Source of the DNA: Flaccisagitta enflata
Lineage: Eukaryota; Chaetognatha; Sagittoidea; Aphragmophora
Direction: 5' to 3'
DNA: 64,000 bases
Assembly (NCBI GenBank): GCA_965153355.1
Contig: OZ231128.1
Location: forward strand, 20,274,001 to 20,338,000
Program-made: the position numbers and the translations under genes
Part shown: positions 23,830 to 35,395 of the stretch, one piece after another
Layout: every line of letters starts with the position of its first letter
Numbering within the stretch: the first letter of the stretch is position 1
Notes under the pieces: model-generated
The model's input: only the letters and a program-made list of their open reading frames with translations
Told to the model about the DNA's origin: nothing
Databases searched by the model: none

Positions 23830-25842
23830 TGCCATTCTTTGAATTTTAGTACTTTGTTTCGCAAGCGTTTTCACAGAAAATCTTTAGTCTTCACGACAAA
23901 ATTGTTTATTACATTTAATCGGAGGAAAAATCGAGAGAAAGACGCATCAAGTGTAAAAATTACAAATACATACTGATTGTGATATCCTTAAAATTTTTGA
24001 TTTCTTCACTTTTCATCAGTTCTAGAGAGAGTTTTCTTTTCTTTCTTTATATGTTTTTTCTTATAATTTGTCCTGAATTTTTTCATGAACAATATGATAA
24101 TGTCTCATCTTTGTCTGAAAATTGAAGACGCATTTACTATTTTTGAAACATTGAATGTCTGTCTATTTATTTCATTTTATTGGAGCATTCTTTCTCAAAT
24201 CTGAAATTTTCAGGAAAAAAAAACTCCGTCATTTTTACAACAAGGTCGAAACATGTAACAGTAATTTATCGACCCTGTTTGTTGCAAATAGATTTCCCTT
24301 TCAATTTGTGTTTTTTGAGCGTATCCAGACAAAACATCCCCCGGGCTCTTTTCATTCTGATCGGTTATTCTTATGCGTTAAAGAGTCTTTCGTTTTGGAT
24401 CATTGTCTGTTTTTTCTTGATACGAAACATAAAAAAAAGATTTTCTTGAACTCTTTTTTTTTTTTGGTTCTTAAAAGTGATGTTCAAGTTTTGTTTATTT
24501 TCCCTCCCTTTGGAATTTCACTCGATATGATTTTTCAAGTCACTCTGAGTGATTACATTTCAAAACAAAAAACAAAACAAAAATTTTTTTCTTCAATGGC
24601 CAATCATGATGATTCTTTGGGTTGATATCATTTTGGTCCCCAATAATAAGAAATGAATCATGATTGTGTTTTTTTTCTCTTTATCCTCCAAAAATTGTAG
24701 TTGTCTCCGTGACATGATGCATGTAATGTAAATTATTTGTATAGATAAGTATCAAGGGACAAATTCGGAAAATATATGATTGCAGACTGTGGAATGAGCC
24801 AATAAATCTATATCAACTTATATAGCTATAGTTTATTTTGTAGATATTAGTATTGTGTAAATATCAAAAAGAATTGGAACTAATGTGTACATTGATACAA
24901 CACTTGGTGTACGTAATTACATTTTTTATAGGATTGTTGTCGTTTGTTTTTTTCGATGCTTTATGGGTGCGTTTCAAATATGGATATTTTTCAGCAATAC
25001 AAGAAATCATTTTGTTTTCTTCATTATTTACTAGGTTGCAGCGTACCATATAGAAAAAAAAGATGAAGTGTGCAATACTTATTATTTCATTTTCTATCTT
25101 TTTTTCAGGCTTTGTTTTCAGTTTCGTTTTATTTCTTTAAGTTTTAAGTTTTTCTAATATATATCAATTTGGTTGAAATTTATCGATATTTTTTGGTTTC
25201 CAAAAGTGAATATCTGAATCATCTATCTAGTCCCAATGTATGCCACTGCAACTGAAATTATCTGTAAATCGTACTTTTTTTTTCAATACAACAATTGTTT
25301 TTTGAACAAAAAAACTCTTGCATTTACATGATCCACATAAGGTAGAGTGTTTAGCGCCGTTTCCATTCTATACACTGGGTTTTTTTTGCTAGTTAGGGGC
25401 CATCATATCAGACCTCCACTTCATATCTACTTTTGACTCATAAGGCACAACAATCAATTCTTTTACTCACCATCAACTAGCTGGACCTTACTACTTACTA
25501 CAATTTTCTGGTTCAATCTATGACAATTCAATAACACTTATTTTGTCCATTGATCCTGTAGCATTTTTTACCCATATTCAATGATTTACAAACTTCAATA
25601 ATAATCTAAATTTTTTATCATGATGGTTTTCTTATGTAATGCACAGTAATGCTCCCAAGAATTAGGTCTTTTAATCGAAATGTGTAGGGTGTAATACGGG
25701 CAAGTGCTAGCATGGTCCTTCTCGCTCCTGGGTGAACCCAGTGGAAGCAAATATAGTCGGTGTACAGTTGAACTGAACAGTGTTGGGGGTTGTTTGTCCC
25801 TTTTGAATTCCTATAAAAAGACAAACGGATTGGTCTTCACAG
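23830..25842. other. Intronic AT-rich sequence, nothing recognised
   Basis: About 2 kb of T-rich unique DNA without repeats or convincing exons. Confidence 0.6.
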
Positions 25843-26086
25843 GAACTATCAACGTGGGCTCGTCGAGGTTTTTGCACCCGAACGGCTCTGCTTCCAGTCG
25901 ACCTGGTTTAGCATGCTTAACGCGACAAGTTCTACAAAATCAACCGAAAATCGACTCTTCTCAACTCGATCCTCAACTCGAATCTTCTCAACTAAATCCG
26001 CGCGTGCCTCAAAAACCCTCAAAACCTGCCGTGGTGGTATCTCGACCACTTCGACGTAGTGTCAGCGATGCCCATTCACGACCTAA
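25843..26086 (+). CDS. Possible alternative stac exon (RRSVSDAHSRP)
   Basis: Acceptor ggtcttcacag and donor CCTAA|gtgagaga bound a phase 1 open segment. It contains SSRFLHPNGSASSRPG, a Gln/Ser/Leu-rich middle (SSQLDPQLESSQLNP) and VVVSRPLRRSVSDAHSRP. The donor is a good match but leaves phase 2, while the next exon (26604) needs phase 1. It could join instead at an internal acceptor, tccaacag before 26638. Without splicing, a TGA follows at 26088. It is therefore a cassette or alternative terminal exon; its codon use looks coding, but no domain is recognised. Confidence 0.45.
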
Positions 26087-26603
26087 GTGAGAGACACGCA
26101 ACAGCTTGGCTCATGCTCGGTTCATGCTCACAGGATTTGGCATAGTTTCTAGTTTCTTCGGATTTGGGGGGGAAAAAGAAAGAGAGGGCGGGTGAAAAAG
26201 GTCAGGGTGAAGTCAAGTGACAAAATAAGATAGTGTTAGAATGTTTATATCCTGTGGGTGTATCCTGCCAACAAGGCAAGTTTTTCATCCTTTGATATCT
26301 TTTCTACTTCAGATCTAAATCATTGGATAGCAATAGCCGGTGTTCAGGAACGGTAGCACATCAGCGTTTTTCCTCACAAACTAATGGTAAATTCCCATTT
26401 CAGAAATAACTTTTATGTTTCACCTCAGTCGATTTACTAGCTTGATCATGTTGACAGTGTCAAGTGTCAAGCGAGACAACTAGCTACAAAAAAAATTTGT
26501 TTTTGATCATACCCAAGTAATTGAGTAAAGAATGAAAAATTCACGATTAGTGAATATTACAAGAAAAAGATTTACAGAAAATTTCAAAATAAAAACTTTG
26601 CAG

Positions 26604-27196
26604 GTCACTGCCGCGTTGAAAGGTTTCGCTCCAACAGCACGGAAAAAATGAAACCGATGACAAATGACAATAACTATTCTAATCATCACTCTTCTTCCAA
26701 TCACCATCATCATCATCATCATGATCACAATTCTCACAATATCTCTCATTATTCCCTTGATTTGCCTTCTTATCGTGGTGGTGGTGGGGGAGGTGGTGGT
26801 GGTTGTGGTCATAGTGGCGTAGTTAATTGTAATGGAAGTGGCCCTTCTGCTCAACCAAATGGTCATCATCATCCTAATCATCAGGATAAGGATGATACTG
26901 ATGCTGACACCAACCCAAAGATAATAAACAGCAAAGTTGTCGACTCTAAGTCCTTCACAAGGTGCTACGGCGAAGATGATGATGATGATTTCAATGAAAG
27001 GCTCGCAAAAACCAAAGCCTCTTCATCATCTTCCCTGAATAGACGCAGAAAGCCGCATAGTCAAAGTGCCAAATGGTTATGTGACCAAAAGTGTAACCAA
27101 GTAGATGATGAAGATGATGAGAGAAGGATTAGGAGTCGGCGACATCGCAGTCAGTCGAGGGAACGATCCACTCGATCCTTTAGAGATGAGATCAAG
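26604..27196 (+). CDS. stac: stac exon, poly-His/poly-Gly linker before the SH3 domains
   Basis: Acceptor aactttgcag starts a 593-nt exon in phase 1 reading HCRVERFRSNSTEKMKP, followed by a Ser/His run of seven His, YSLDLPSY, a nine-Gly run, Asp-rich runs (EDDDDDFNERLAKTK), SSSSSLNRRRKPHSQSAKWL and an Arg/Ser-rich end (RRHRSQSRERSTRSFRDEIK). It ends in phase 0 at AAG|gcaagc, a GC donor of the usual strong form, and joins exactly to the phase 0 SH3 exon at 29223. The region is a disordered linker N-terminal to SH3-1. I prefer this donor because it is the only good one that keeps the frame open. Confidence 0.75.
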
Positions 27197-27202
27197 GCAA
27201 GC
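27197..27202 (+). other. GC splice donor (GC-AG intron)
   Basis: The sequence AAG|gcaagc at the end of the linker exon matches the known GC-AG donor pattern (AAG|GCAAGT) with one mismatch. No nearby GT donor gives both a good match and the phase 0 needed for the SH3 exon; CAA|gtagat at about 27100 is the nearest phase-compatible alternative. The intron would run to the atag at 29221-29222, about 2.0 kb. Confidence 0.6.
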
Positions 27203-27508
27203 CTTTAGCTGTTCATCTCTGGGTTTTTTTTTAACTCTTTTATCTTTTAAGCATTATTACAATATAGTACGAAAACAAATATATGCATATTTATACATTG
27301 AATATTCATACTCATCGTTTTTCTACTCTCCCCTATCCCCAAATCTCCCTCCACATTGTTTTTATTCTTTCATGTTTCTCTTATGGCTGCTTATCCTCCT
27401 CCTTACAAACACAAACAAACACAAATCATAACCTGCTGCATCAATCATATACTGTTACACGCTTATTCTTCCTTCTGTTTTTCTGTTCTACTTTCTGTTT
27501 GTTTGTCT

Positions 27509-27512
<4 letters not shown>

Positions 27513-27597
<85 letters not shown>
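27513..27597 (+). repeat. (CT)n microsatellite
   Basis: About 85 bases of CT in the GC-AG intron. Confidence 0.95.
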
Positions 27598-27599
<2 letters not shown>

Positions 27600-27922
27600 T
27601 CTCTCAAAACTTGAATTCTAATGACACTGGATATGCTGAATCTTATCACACACAAAATGCTCACTTCGCTGCAACAATATGAATATCATACGCACCAAAT
27701 ATGTGATACTTTTGTCGGAATTATTTTGAAACTCAATACAGACAAAAGGTCTCCTCGTTATTTTCAATACAAGGCAAGTACAGGACAATGGCAATTCTTA
27801 TCTTGTCTTGATATCGTGACGTGCTGTAACATTGACATCCTTATTTAGATTTTTTCCGACAGCAAAGACGACCCAGACTGGAGGAAGGGTATCTTAATGT
27901 TGTTTGATTCATAACAAATTTG

Positions 27923-28386
27923 ACATCTGTGTCAATTAAAGGTTGCTCTATTAATTGAATATGTTTGCTCCCCTCAAACTTCAACATGTGACTTGACTTT
28001 ATCGGGACTTCATTTTTCAACGTTCTAACCTATTTCATCAGATTGCTCAGAAAATTTTATACGGAACAAGTAAAAAATCAACTTAATCGGACCATTTTTA
28101 CAAGTTTTATAGCTGTTTAAAGCTTTGCTCAAGTATTCATTTTCATAATTATTCTTTTTAAAAAATAGCTGCAAAACCTTTAAAAACAGTCCAATTGAGC
28201 TGAGTTTTTTTTTAAACAGTATAGAATTTTTGGCCTGATCTGATAAGATAGGTTATAATGTTAAAAAATAAAGTCCTGATAAGGTTAAGTCACAAGTTGA
28301 AGTTAACATATTAACGTTGAAGCTAACATATTAACGTTGAAGCTAACATATTCACTCAATAAAGCAACCTTTAATTGACATAGATC
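27923..28386. mobile_element. Foldback element with about 200-bp inverted arms
   Basis: ATCTGTGTCAATTAAAGGTTG at 27925 is matched by the inverse of CAACCTTTAATTGACATAGAT at 28366-28386. The similarity continues inward (CTTGACTTTATCGGGACTT versus its inverse near 28275) almost to the centre near 28140. The right arm contains three 21-bp copies of TTAACGTTGAAGCTAACATA. No ORF. It sits in the intron before SH3-1. Confidence 0.7.
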
Positions 28387-29222
28387 TTGAATTTTTCATG
28401 AACAAAAAAAGATTGATATACCTAAAATCTATTTTCCAGTCTAGGCCGTCTTTGCTCCCATCGTACTCTACGTCAGTTGGCACTTGGCGGTTTTTGTGTG
28501 TCTGAATTCTGAACGTAATGATAAAAATGATTTCACTTAACAGCTGACACATCTGTCATATCTGTCCAATCTGTCACCTGACACATCTGCTCAATCTTTT
28601 ATTAAAGCCAGGATGAGATCGTTCTTGGTGAAACCATCCTTAAAAAGCATTAGATTACCATTTTTCCTGTGATTATTAGTTTGGAGTATTCTGACCGAAG
28701 CGGTAGCTCCATTGCATGTAAATCGCATGTTGGTGACATTTGTGAAGCGGTAGCTCCTTTGCATGTCTATTGCATGTTGGTGACATGTGACATTTGTATT
28801 TATCGGGATGTATATTGTTCCGTACTCCCCCAGCGGAGGGGGGTGGGAGTAAAGAGTTTGATGGGTTTGAAAGAGTTCAGAAATGAGGAAGGAAATTAAA
28901 AGAAGAAAAAGAGAGGGAAGAAAATCAAACAAGATTTTATCCTTTTCTTTACTAAAAGATGATATTTCGTTACTACAACGCAAATTCATACTTTTACATC
29001 CTGAAAAAAAAAATTATATTTATATTGGAGAAGAATCATCTACGAATTTTCAGACCAGGGAGGAGAGTAAACAAGTAAAATAACATGGAACTATATACAC
29101 CGCCGTTATTTGTACATATGATATGAATCTATCATATCTTAACGAGTACCAAGTATTATGAGTTATGAGAATGAATTTTTTCTTCTTTTTTTTCATTTGA
29201 TCTTTTTTTTATGCAACCATAG

Positions 29223-29302
29223 AAAAAGGAGATTGTCCCCTGTAACCCATACGCAGTCCTCTACACCTTCACTCCACGGGACGCAGACGATTTGGAGCTT
29301 AA
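29223..29302 (+). CDS. stac: stac exon, start of SH3-1
   Basis: The acceptor (T-rich tract, atgcaaccatag) and a perfect donor (AA|gtaagtag) bound 80 nt, phase 0 to phase 2. It reads KKEIVPCNPYAVLYTFTPRD and then ADDLEL(K). This is the first part of an SH3 fold: AVLYTF is the ALYDY-type strand and DADDLEL the RT-loop acidic stretch, matching vertebrate STAC sequences such as VALYKFVPQENEDLEM. The domain continues in frame at 30126. Confidence 0.93.
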
Positions 29303-29363
29303 GTAAGTAGTAAATTTAGCTTATATTAATAATAAGTAGCCTCTTATAAAGTCGCTACCATAC

Positions 29364-29758
29364 GACTAAAAAAAAAGACGCAGTTTTGGATGGCTAATGT
29401 TACCTATGAATCAAAGAAAAACCTATCAAAATCTTAAATCATCTTAAAGCCCGTTGAAAGTACTTTCATTTGGCGCCAATCTGGTATTCCTATCTTTTTT
29501 GTTTAGAAATGGCAGTAATTTGAATGAAAAGGTTGCCTATTTCAGTTTTGCAATCCCTATGTAAAAATGCATTTTAGAAAAAAAATGTTTTTTTTTGCAA
29601 GGTTTTAGCTTCTAAACCGTTTGAGATACAGAGCTGGGATTGGTCCAAATTGAAAGATTTTCCGTAAGTCTTTCAAAATGTCGTCTTTGAAAAAAGTCAA
29701 AATTAATTTTTATACCTGTTTTATCAATATTTAAACAGGTGCGTCTTTTTTTTTAGCC
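29364..29758. mobile_element. Inverted-end element in the SH3-1 intron
   Basis: ACTAAAAAAAAAGACGCA (29364-29382) and its inverse TGCGTCTTTTTTTTTAG (29740-29756) flank about 360 bases. Outside them are remnants of hairpin-family ends (AGTCGCTACCATACGACT and AGTCCGCGACTAAAA). The interior contains the GCTTCTAAACCGTTTGAGAT motif also seen near 40680, 43640 and 51560. Class unknown. Confidence 0.5.
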
Positions 29759-29792
29759 GAGTGGTAGTCCGCGACTAAAATCCTACTCTTGT

Positions 29793-30065
29793 AAGCGTCC
29801 TAGTGTCTAAGGAGGCGTTTCTATTCAAAGACGATCGCGTTTTGAAAGGGCCACTCGGTCGCTCGCTACGTTCATTCGCTCGCACCGCTCACTCCGCTCA
29901 CTCGCTCCGCTTCGCTCGCTCGCTCCATTCACAGGCTAGCTCACTCACTTCGCTCATTCCCTCGTGGGACAGTTGAAAATCTTGAATATGTGTTCACGCT
30001 GTTATCGCGTTTCACGGGAGGAAACGCGTTATTGGTCGTCATCAGAAACACGCCCTAAGTGTCGC
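29793..30065. mobile_element. Possible MITE around a GCTC-rich core
   Basis: GTGTCTAAGGAGGCGTTTCT near 29810 and the inverse of AGAAACACGCCCTAAGTGTCG near 30045 form imperfect inverted ends. The core is CGCTCGCTCACTCCGCTCAC. It lies between the two SH3-1 exons. Confidence 0.4.
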
Positions 30066-30125
30066 AAATTACTTTTGAACAAATTCCTTATTTGACTCAT
30101 CATTCCTCCCCTTGATTGATAACAG

Positions 30126-30238
30126 AGCGGGCACTCAAGTCAATGTATTGGATACCAACAATCTGGAATGGTGGAAAGGCCAGTACCAAGGCAAAACGGG
30201 ATTCTTCCCTGCCTCATACGTCCAAAGAATATACCCAG
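30126..30238 (+). CDS. stac: stac exon, rest of SH3-1
   Basis: After acceptor ttgataacag, 113 nt run from phase 2 to phase 1 and read AGTQVNVLDTNNLEWWKGQY followed by QGKTGFFPASYVQRIYP(G). The hallmarks of SH3-1 are complete: the EWWKG n-Src/ligand-groove tryptophans and the GFFPASYV motif (family consensus GxFPxNYV). In human STAC3 the equivalent WW is essential for binding the CaV1.1 II-III loop. The exon joins to 30475 to form PGERILQV, mirroring the STAC3 sequence PGERVWRV. Confidence 0.95.
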
Positions 30239-30474
30239 GTTGATAATCTACTCCTCAATATGCAAATCAGCCCAAAACTTTCTCATGATATTTCAGCATT
30301 TGACTGTGCGAGTGTGTACGTACATTGTGTGCGCGTTGTCCCACCCCATATTTTCGTTCCATAACTAATTTATTGTGATGCTACCAAATTATGTAAATGT
30401 GACTGGAGCTTTGGAGGCTTTGGAGCTTTTGAGGTTTGTGGTTCTAACGAAAGACATTTTCCCGCACTTCTCAG

Positions 30475-30554
30475 GTGAAAGAATTTTACAAGTGACTCAG
30501 TCCATTCAAATTCAAGACGGCGACAAAAATGGATTACTGTTGCGTCGGGATCAG
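30475..30554 (+). CDS. stac: stac exon, inter-SH3 and start of SH3-2
   Basis: Acceptor cgcacttctcag and donor GATCAG|gtgcgc bound 80 nt, phase 1 to phase 0. The product is (G)ERILQVTQSIQIQDGDKNG followed by LLLRRDQ. This matches the start of the second, less canonical SH3 domain of STAC proteins (GERVxRVTxxFxGNxxxGxxTLxxxQ). A hairpin-ended element starts 72 bases downstream in the next intron. Confidence 0.93.
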
Positions 30555-30625
30555 GTGCGCATGTCCGTGCCTTTGTCATTATGGTTGTCATTGTTTCAGT
30601 ACTTTTTTTCGTTCATTGCCTTTTT

Positions 30626-30761
30626 AGTCGCGGACTAGCGTCCGTTGGTTGGTCGGTTGGTTGGTCGGTCCGTGGTGATCGAGTTGGAAAGTGTGAAAAC
30701 ACGCATTTCCGCCCCTGCCCACCCGTCCGCGACTGGTATTGGCCGTGTATCCGGCCTTGTT
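30626..30761 (-). mobile_element. Hairpin-family element, tag AGTCGCGGAC
   Basis: AGTCGCGGACTAGCGTCCG hairpin, GGTTGGTCGGTTGGTTGGTC, GTGGTGATCGAGTTGGAAAG, CCCCTGCCCACCC, the matching tag GTCCGCGACT, then GGCCGTGTATCCGGCCTTGT. The tag is the same at both ends and differs from the GTCGCGTGC copies. Confidence 0.8.
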
Positions 30762-30839
30762 CATTGTTCTTGTTATTGTATTTGTCTTTGCTTTTTCTGT
30801 CATCGCTGACTTCAACGCTTTTACATCGGTTTGTTGTCC

Positions 30840-31160
30840 CTGCGTTTGTCTCTGCAGCATCAGCATCAGGGGCTTTTGTTTTTGAATTTTACGCTGCAGC
30901 ATTGAGAGTGCCACTGTCACTGTATTTATCGCTGCAGCATTGGGATGAGGTGCTGTTGTTTTTGTGTTTGTCGCTGCAGCATCGGGATAAGGCAGTGTTG
31001 TCATTGCGTTTATGGCTGCAGCATCAGGATCAGGTGCTGTTGTCATTGCGTTTGTCGTTGCAGCAAAGGGATCAAGTGCTTTTGTCCTTTTGCTTTTGCT
31101 GCAGCATCGGGACCAGGTGCTGCAGCATCAGGATCAGGTGCTGTTGTCATTGTGTTTGTT
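30840..31160 (+). repeat. GCAGCATCAGGATCAGGTGC minisatellite
   Basis: About seven diverged copies of a 45-bp unit (CTGCAGCATCGGGAT..., GTTGTCATTGCGTTTGTCG) in the last stac intron. ORFs through it are artefacts. Confidence 0.8.
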
Positions 31161-31259
31161 AATACGGTTTTCAAAGCCAATAAACAATATTAAGCAATAA
31201 GCAATATTACAATGTATTCATATTTCATTTTTCTGCATTCTTTTTCCCCCATTTTTCAG

Positions 31260-31367
31260 ATCGTTATTCAGATGACTGAAGAAAGACACGGAATCGTTTT
31301 GATACGGGCGGGCGAAAAGAGGGGCATGTGTCCGGTTAAATACTTACAAGAAGTGGCCATCATTTAA
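31260..31367 (+). CDS. stac: stac terminal exon, end of SH3-2, with stop
   Basis: After acceptor cccatttttcag, 108 nt in phase 0 read IVIQMTEERHGIVLIRAGEK, then RGMCPVKYLQEVAII and TAA (31365-31367). It aligns with the C-terminus of STAC proteins (xGxIRVxSGKKxGLxPxDxLxEI), so the ending is the natural one. A (CA)n array begins about ten bases after the stop and would lie in the 3' UTR. No convincing AATAAA was placed nearby. Confidence 0.95.
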   Translation: MVIQMTEERHGIVLIRAGEKRGMCPVKYLQEVAII

Positions 31368-31371
31368 ACGT

Positions 31372-31784
<413 letters not shown>

Positions 31785-31799
31785 TCACTTCTCCCTCAT

Positions 31800-33159
31800 C
31801 CGATCTCCTTTTTATCCCTTCCACATTCAACTCCCCTCCATTTCTCCATTACATCCTTTCGTTAAATCATCTTTCCCCGTTTCGAGAGGCGTCCATGTGT
31901 CTCGTTGATTTTATGATTTTATCGTTCTTTCATTTTGTAATGGGGACTAGGCCAGTTGACAAATCACCAATTTTTTAAACTTGTTTGGCTGATATCCTAA
32001 TTAAGTTTAGGCCCACTATTTCAAAACTAGCAGACTAGTAAAGGGCTTTCCGTTTGCAACATCTGTGGTCGCGCCATTCCCATTCTGCAATGATAAAGAG
32101 CCTGACAAAATTTACTCCTCTGAGGTTCCCATAAAATTCTATGGCGCGTAATTGACCACTGAGGCACACAGTAAATGATTTGGCCTCAAATGATTTCCCT
32201 CTCTTACTTAATCACTGGTCTAGTGATTGGGCATTCATTTGCTTTTAAAATTTCTAAAAATCGTGGTTTTTCGACGGTTCTAATTAGGAGAATTATTTCC
32301 TTTTCTATCATTTAACTGCCACTTATGAGACAGAAAAGATGATGGTGTTTCAGGGCTTTTAATACTTGAAGGGCTTAGCTTTGATACTGATTTAACTACG
32401 ACATTACCAAAAATGACTTTGCTCAGTGAACGATGTTCTACAGACTACACATTACATTACATTATGTAAATTAAAGAGGGGTTTGCTATGTCTCATCAAC
32501 AAACTCTGTTCTCATTTTCTGCATTCATTAATCTATCAGTCATTTTTTTCATATTGGTTCATGTCGATTCTATTATATCGTCACTCTCAAAATTGGAAAA
32601 TGATGATCAGTTCCCCTCGGATTTCTTCTTAAACATCTCTTTCTTCGACTTTTTTCTTCAGATTTATCATAATTTTTTCGATCTTGCATACATTCCATGC
32701 CAGGCCATGTCCCATCTACTTCATCATTCCTACTATCCATCGCGTTTCCGAGCCAAACCCCCTCCTCCCCCCCCCACCCCCGCCTCTATCTTGTCGAAAG
32801 GCTACGACCCCCTTCCTTCTTCCTAAAAGGCTGCGACCCTCCTTCCCCCCCCCCCTCTCCCGTCTTGCTTGTCTACCCATGAAAAAAAAAGTCTTATTTC
32901 TCAGTACAAGTTGTTCACATGTTTTCAATAACCATATCTCTCGCGCTCTCTCTGATTGTGTCTCCCTCTTTCCGTGTTGTGTGAAATGACAAAAAAAGTA
33001 TGTTATTAGAAGAAAAAAAAACAGTAATCCCGACGTTGTATTGCGCGCGCGTATCTAGAGTGCCACGAAGAACAAACACAAACAAACAAACAAATAAACA
33101 AACAAGAATCCCAAAGACGCGTCATCACAAGCGCTCAATTCACATCTTCGATCTCCCCC

Positions 33160-33207
<48 letters not shown>

Positions 33208-33655
33208 GCCCCTATCATCCATCTCCTTGTTGCTATACTCATGTTTGTGAACGTACGTTCTTAAAAAAAAAAAAAAAGCTATTTGTTCTCATCACTGTTC
33301 GTCAAAGAAGATATTTGCTCTTATCACTGTTCGTCAAAGAGATTCTTTAAGTCGAGGCCTAAAAGAAGTAATCAAAACAATAATTGTCTCATGGCATTTT
33401 TCCATATTTTTCGCCATTTTCTTCTTATTCAGAGCACCACTAAACCACACCGAGATATTTTTAAATTCTGCAAATGCCGGGCTGATCTCACAAGTAGTGG
33501 ACAAAACGGTGTCATGAATGTTATAGTTTTAGTAAAATTAAGTAAAAAAAACTGGGTACCTTGGAATAAAGTTGATTGAAATAGAATTGAAAATCAGGTA
33601 AAAAGTAACACCCATCTTGAGTATATCTAGTTGAAGTGAAATTAAGTAAATTTTA
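31800..33655. other. Region 3' of stac, no gene recognised
   Basis: Mixed unique sequence, a C-rich patch at 32755-32870 and a short (CT)n at 33164-33204. ORFs are short and lack splice or domain support. Part of it may be the stac 3' UTR. Confidence 0.5.
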
Positions 33656-33938
33656 AAGTGCGTCCGCGCACTTCTATAAGAGGTCATGTCTGTCAGTTGG
33701 TCCGTCAGTTGGTTGGTTGGTCACACAAACATTTGAAATGTCCAAAACGGCTGAGTTTAATGAATTTCTTCATTCCCATCACCTTTCATGCTTTACCACA
33801 TTCATTTTCATTAATTTATTAATTCATTCATTCATTCATTCATTCATTCATTCATTCATTCATTCATTCATCAAAAACGTTCATTCACATATTCTTAATC
33901 AAGCGAGGCGCACTTATTGGCCTTAACTTGGCCTCGTT
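33656..33938 (-). mobile_element. Hairpin-family element, tag GCGCACTT, with (ATTC)n
   Basis: Hairpin AAGTGCGTCCGCGCACTT, TCTATAAGAGGTCATG, GGTTGGTTGGTCACACAAAC, an (ATTC)n array (33815-33871), then the matching tag GGCGCACTTATTGGCC and TTGGCCTCGTT. Confidence 0.75.
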
Positions 33939-33939
33939 A

Positions 33940-35395
33940 AATCAGGTGAAAAATATTACAATTTTTTGAACTCTGAGAGATACACGCATGAAATGTTTTG
34001 TCCACTGCCTGTTTAGCCTACGGCAGCGTTGAGCAAAATCCACGAATTCATTTGCAATTTTGATTTTCTCACTTCGTTATTGATTCCAAATTACAAAGAT
34101 AGCAATAATGTAGTAAAGGACAAAAGTTATCTCGATGTATTTTGGTAAAATAGTTAAATTTAAATTGCACAAAATTATTGGAACTTTTTCTTCAATTGGG
34201 GCAGGTCAATGATAATGGCTCTCGCCAACGGAGAAGAATATAAACAAAGATATAATCTCATAGAAGATGACATTGAAAACGATTTTTGAAATGGTTGGGT
34301 TTTCTTTCAATCTATAAAATGTCATTAAGAAAAAGTTTTTTTTTATCTGGTTATTTAGAGAAATAACAAAGAAATAGAATACAATTGTTTGACTTCTTCT
34401 CCCAATAGTAAGACTTGCCTTCATGCACACCATGAATCTCTTTGAAACTTAAGAAAAAAGGAAGAAAAAAAGTCTATATCTTGAATCATAGTCTTAATTA
34501 GTCAATGAGCTTCACTAAGAATTTTTCACTTTACATATTCTATTTTACTTGCTGGCCAAATTTTTGCCAATAATAGATGGGATGGTTAATGGAAAAAATT
34601 CGCAAAATCACAATGACAAAAAAGAAATCATAATGGCATATCCCCTTTAGATTTGTGAAGCACCCCAATAGGTTGATTTCGAATGATATTATCCCAGATA
34701 TCACCACCAATAGGGAAAAATCAAAAATGGGTAAGTAACTCTAACAACCCCGATTGATTAACATCCTGAGTGAGGTTCCAGTAGAATTTCCATCGAAGAT
34801 CATTGACTACTTGATTTTTAATCATGTTAATCCGTGCTTGCATCCGAGTTTTTAATATTCTTTTATTTTCATTGAAATCACAAAATCATTTGTGCATTAT
34901 TACGGAAAGAGAGTGAAAGACAAATTAAGCCTGTGTTGATAATAACCTTTACTACTAATGAAACTTATTGTTTTATGCTATGTAATTGTAAAACTTGATC
35001 GCGCTTATGTATGTGTGTCAAATGTTCAATACAACGACGAGACCAGCGTGCGCGTGATGAGAAATGTCGCTTTTTTTTCTTTTCCGTCATTTCGATTCGA
35101 AGCGTGGAAAAACCTGGAACAAGCGGTGACCTTTATCTAGTTAACACCTGTCCAACAATATTTGTTACAAAAACCGTCAGTGAAATTGATCAAAAAATAA
35201 CTATTTTCATTGTATGAGGGTAAACGTTAGTAATACAAAATAAAACGCAAAAACTTGGCTAAGTCATACAAGGATTTAGCTAGAATTTGAATAGATTTAG
35301 CTAGAATTTGAATAGATTTAGCTACAAATGTAAGATCCAGGATTTACTTCATACTACTCTCCTTGCCATGAAAGAAGTCTCACTACTAATAAAAT
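33940..35395. other. AT-rich sequence, nothing recognised
   Basis: About 1.4 kb of AT-rich, apparently unique DNA without supported features. Confidence 0.6.
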
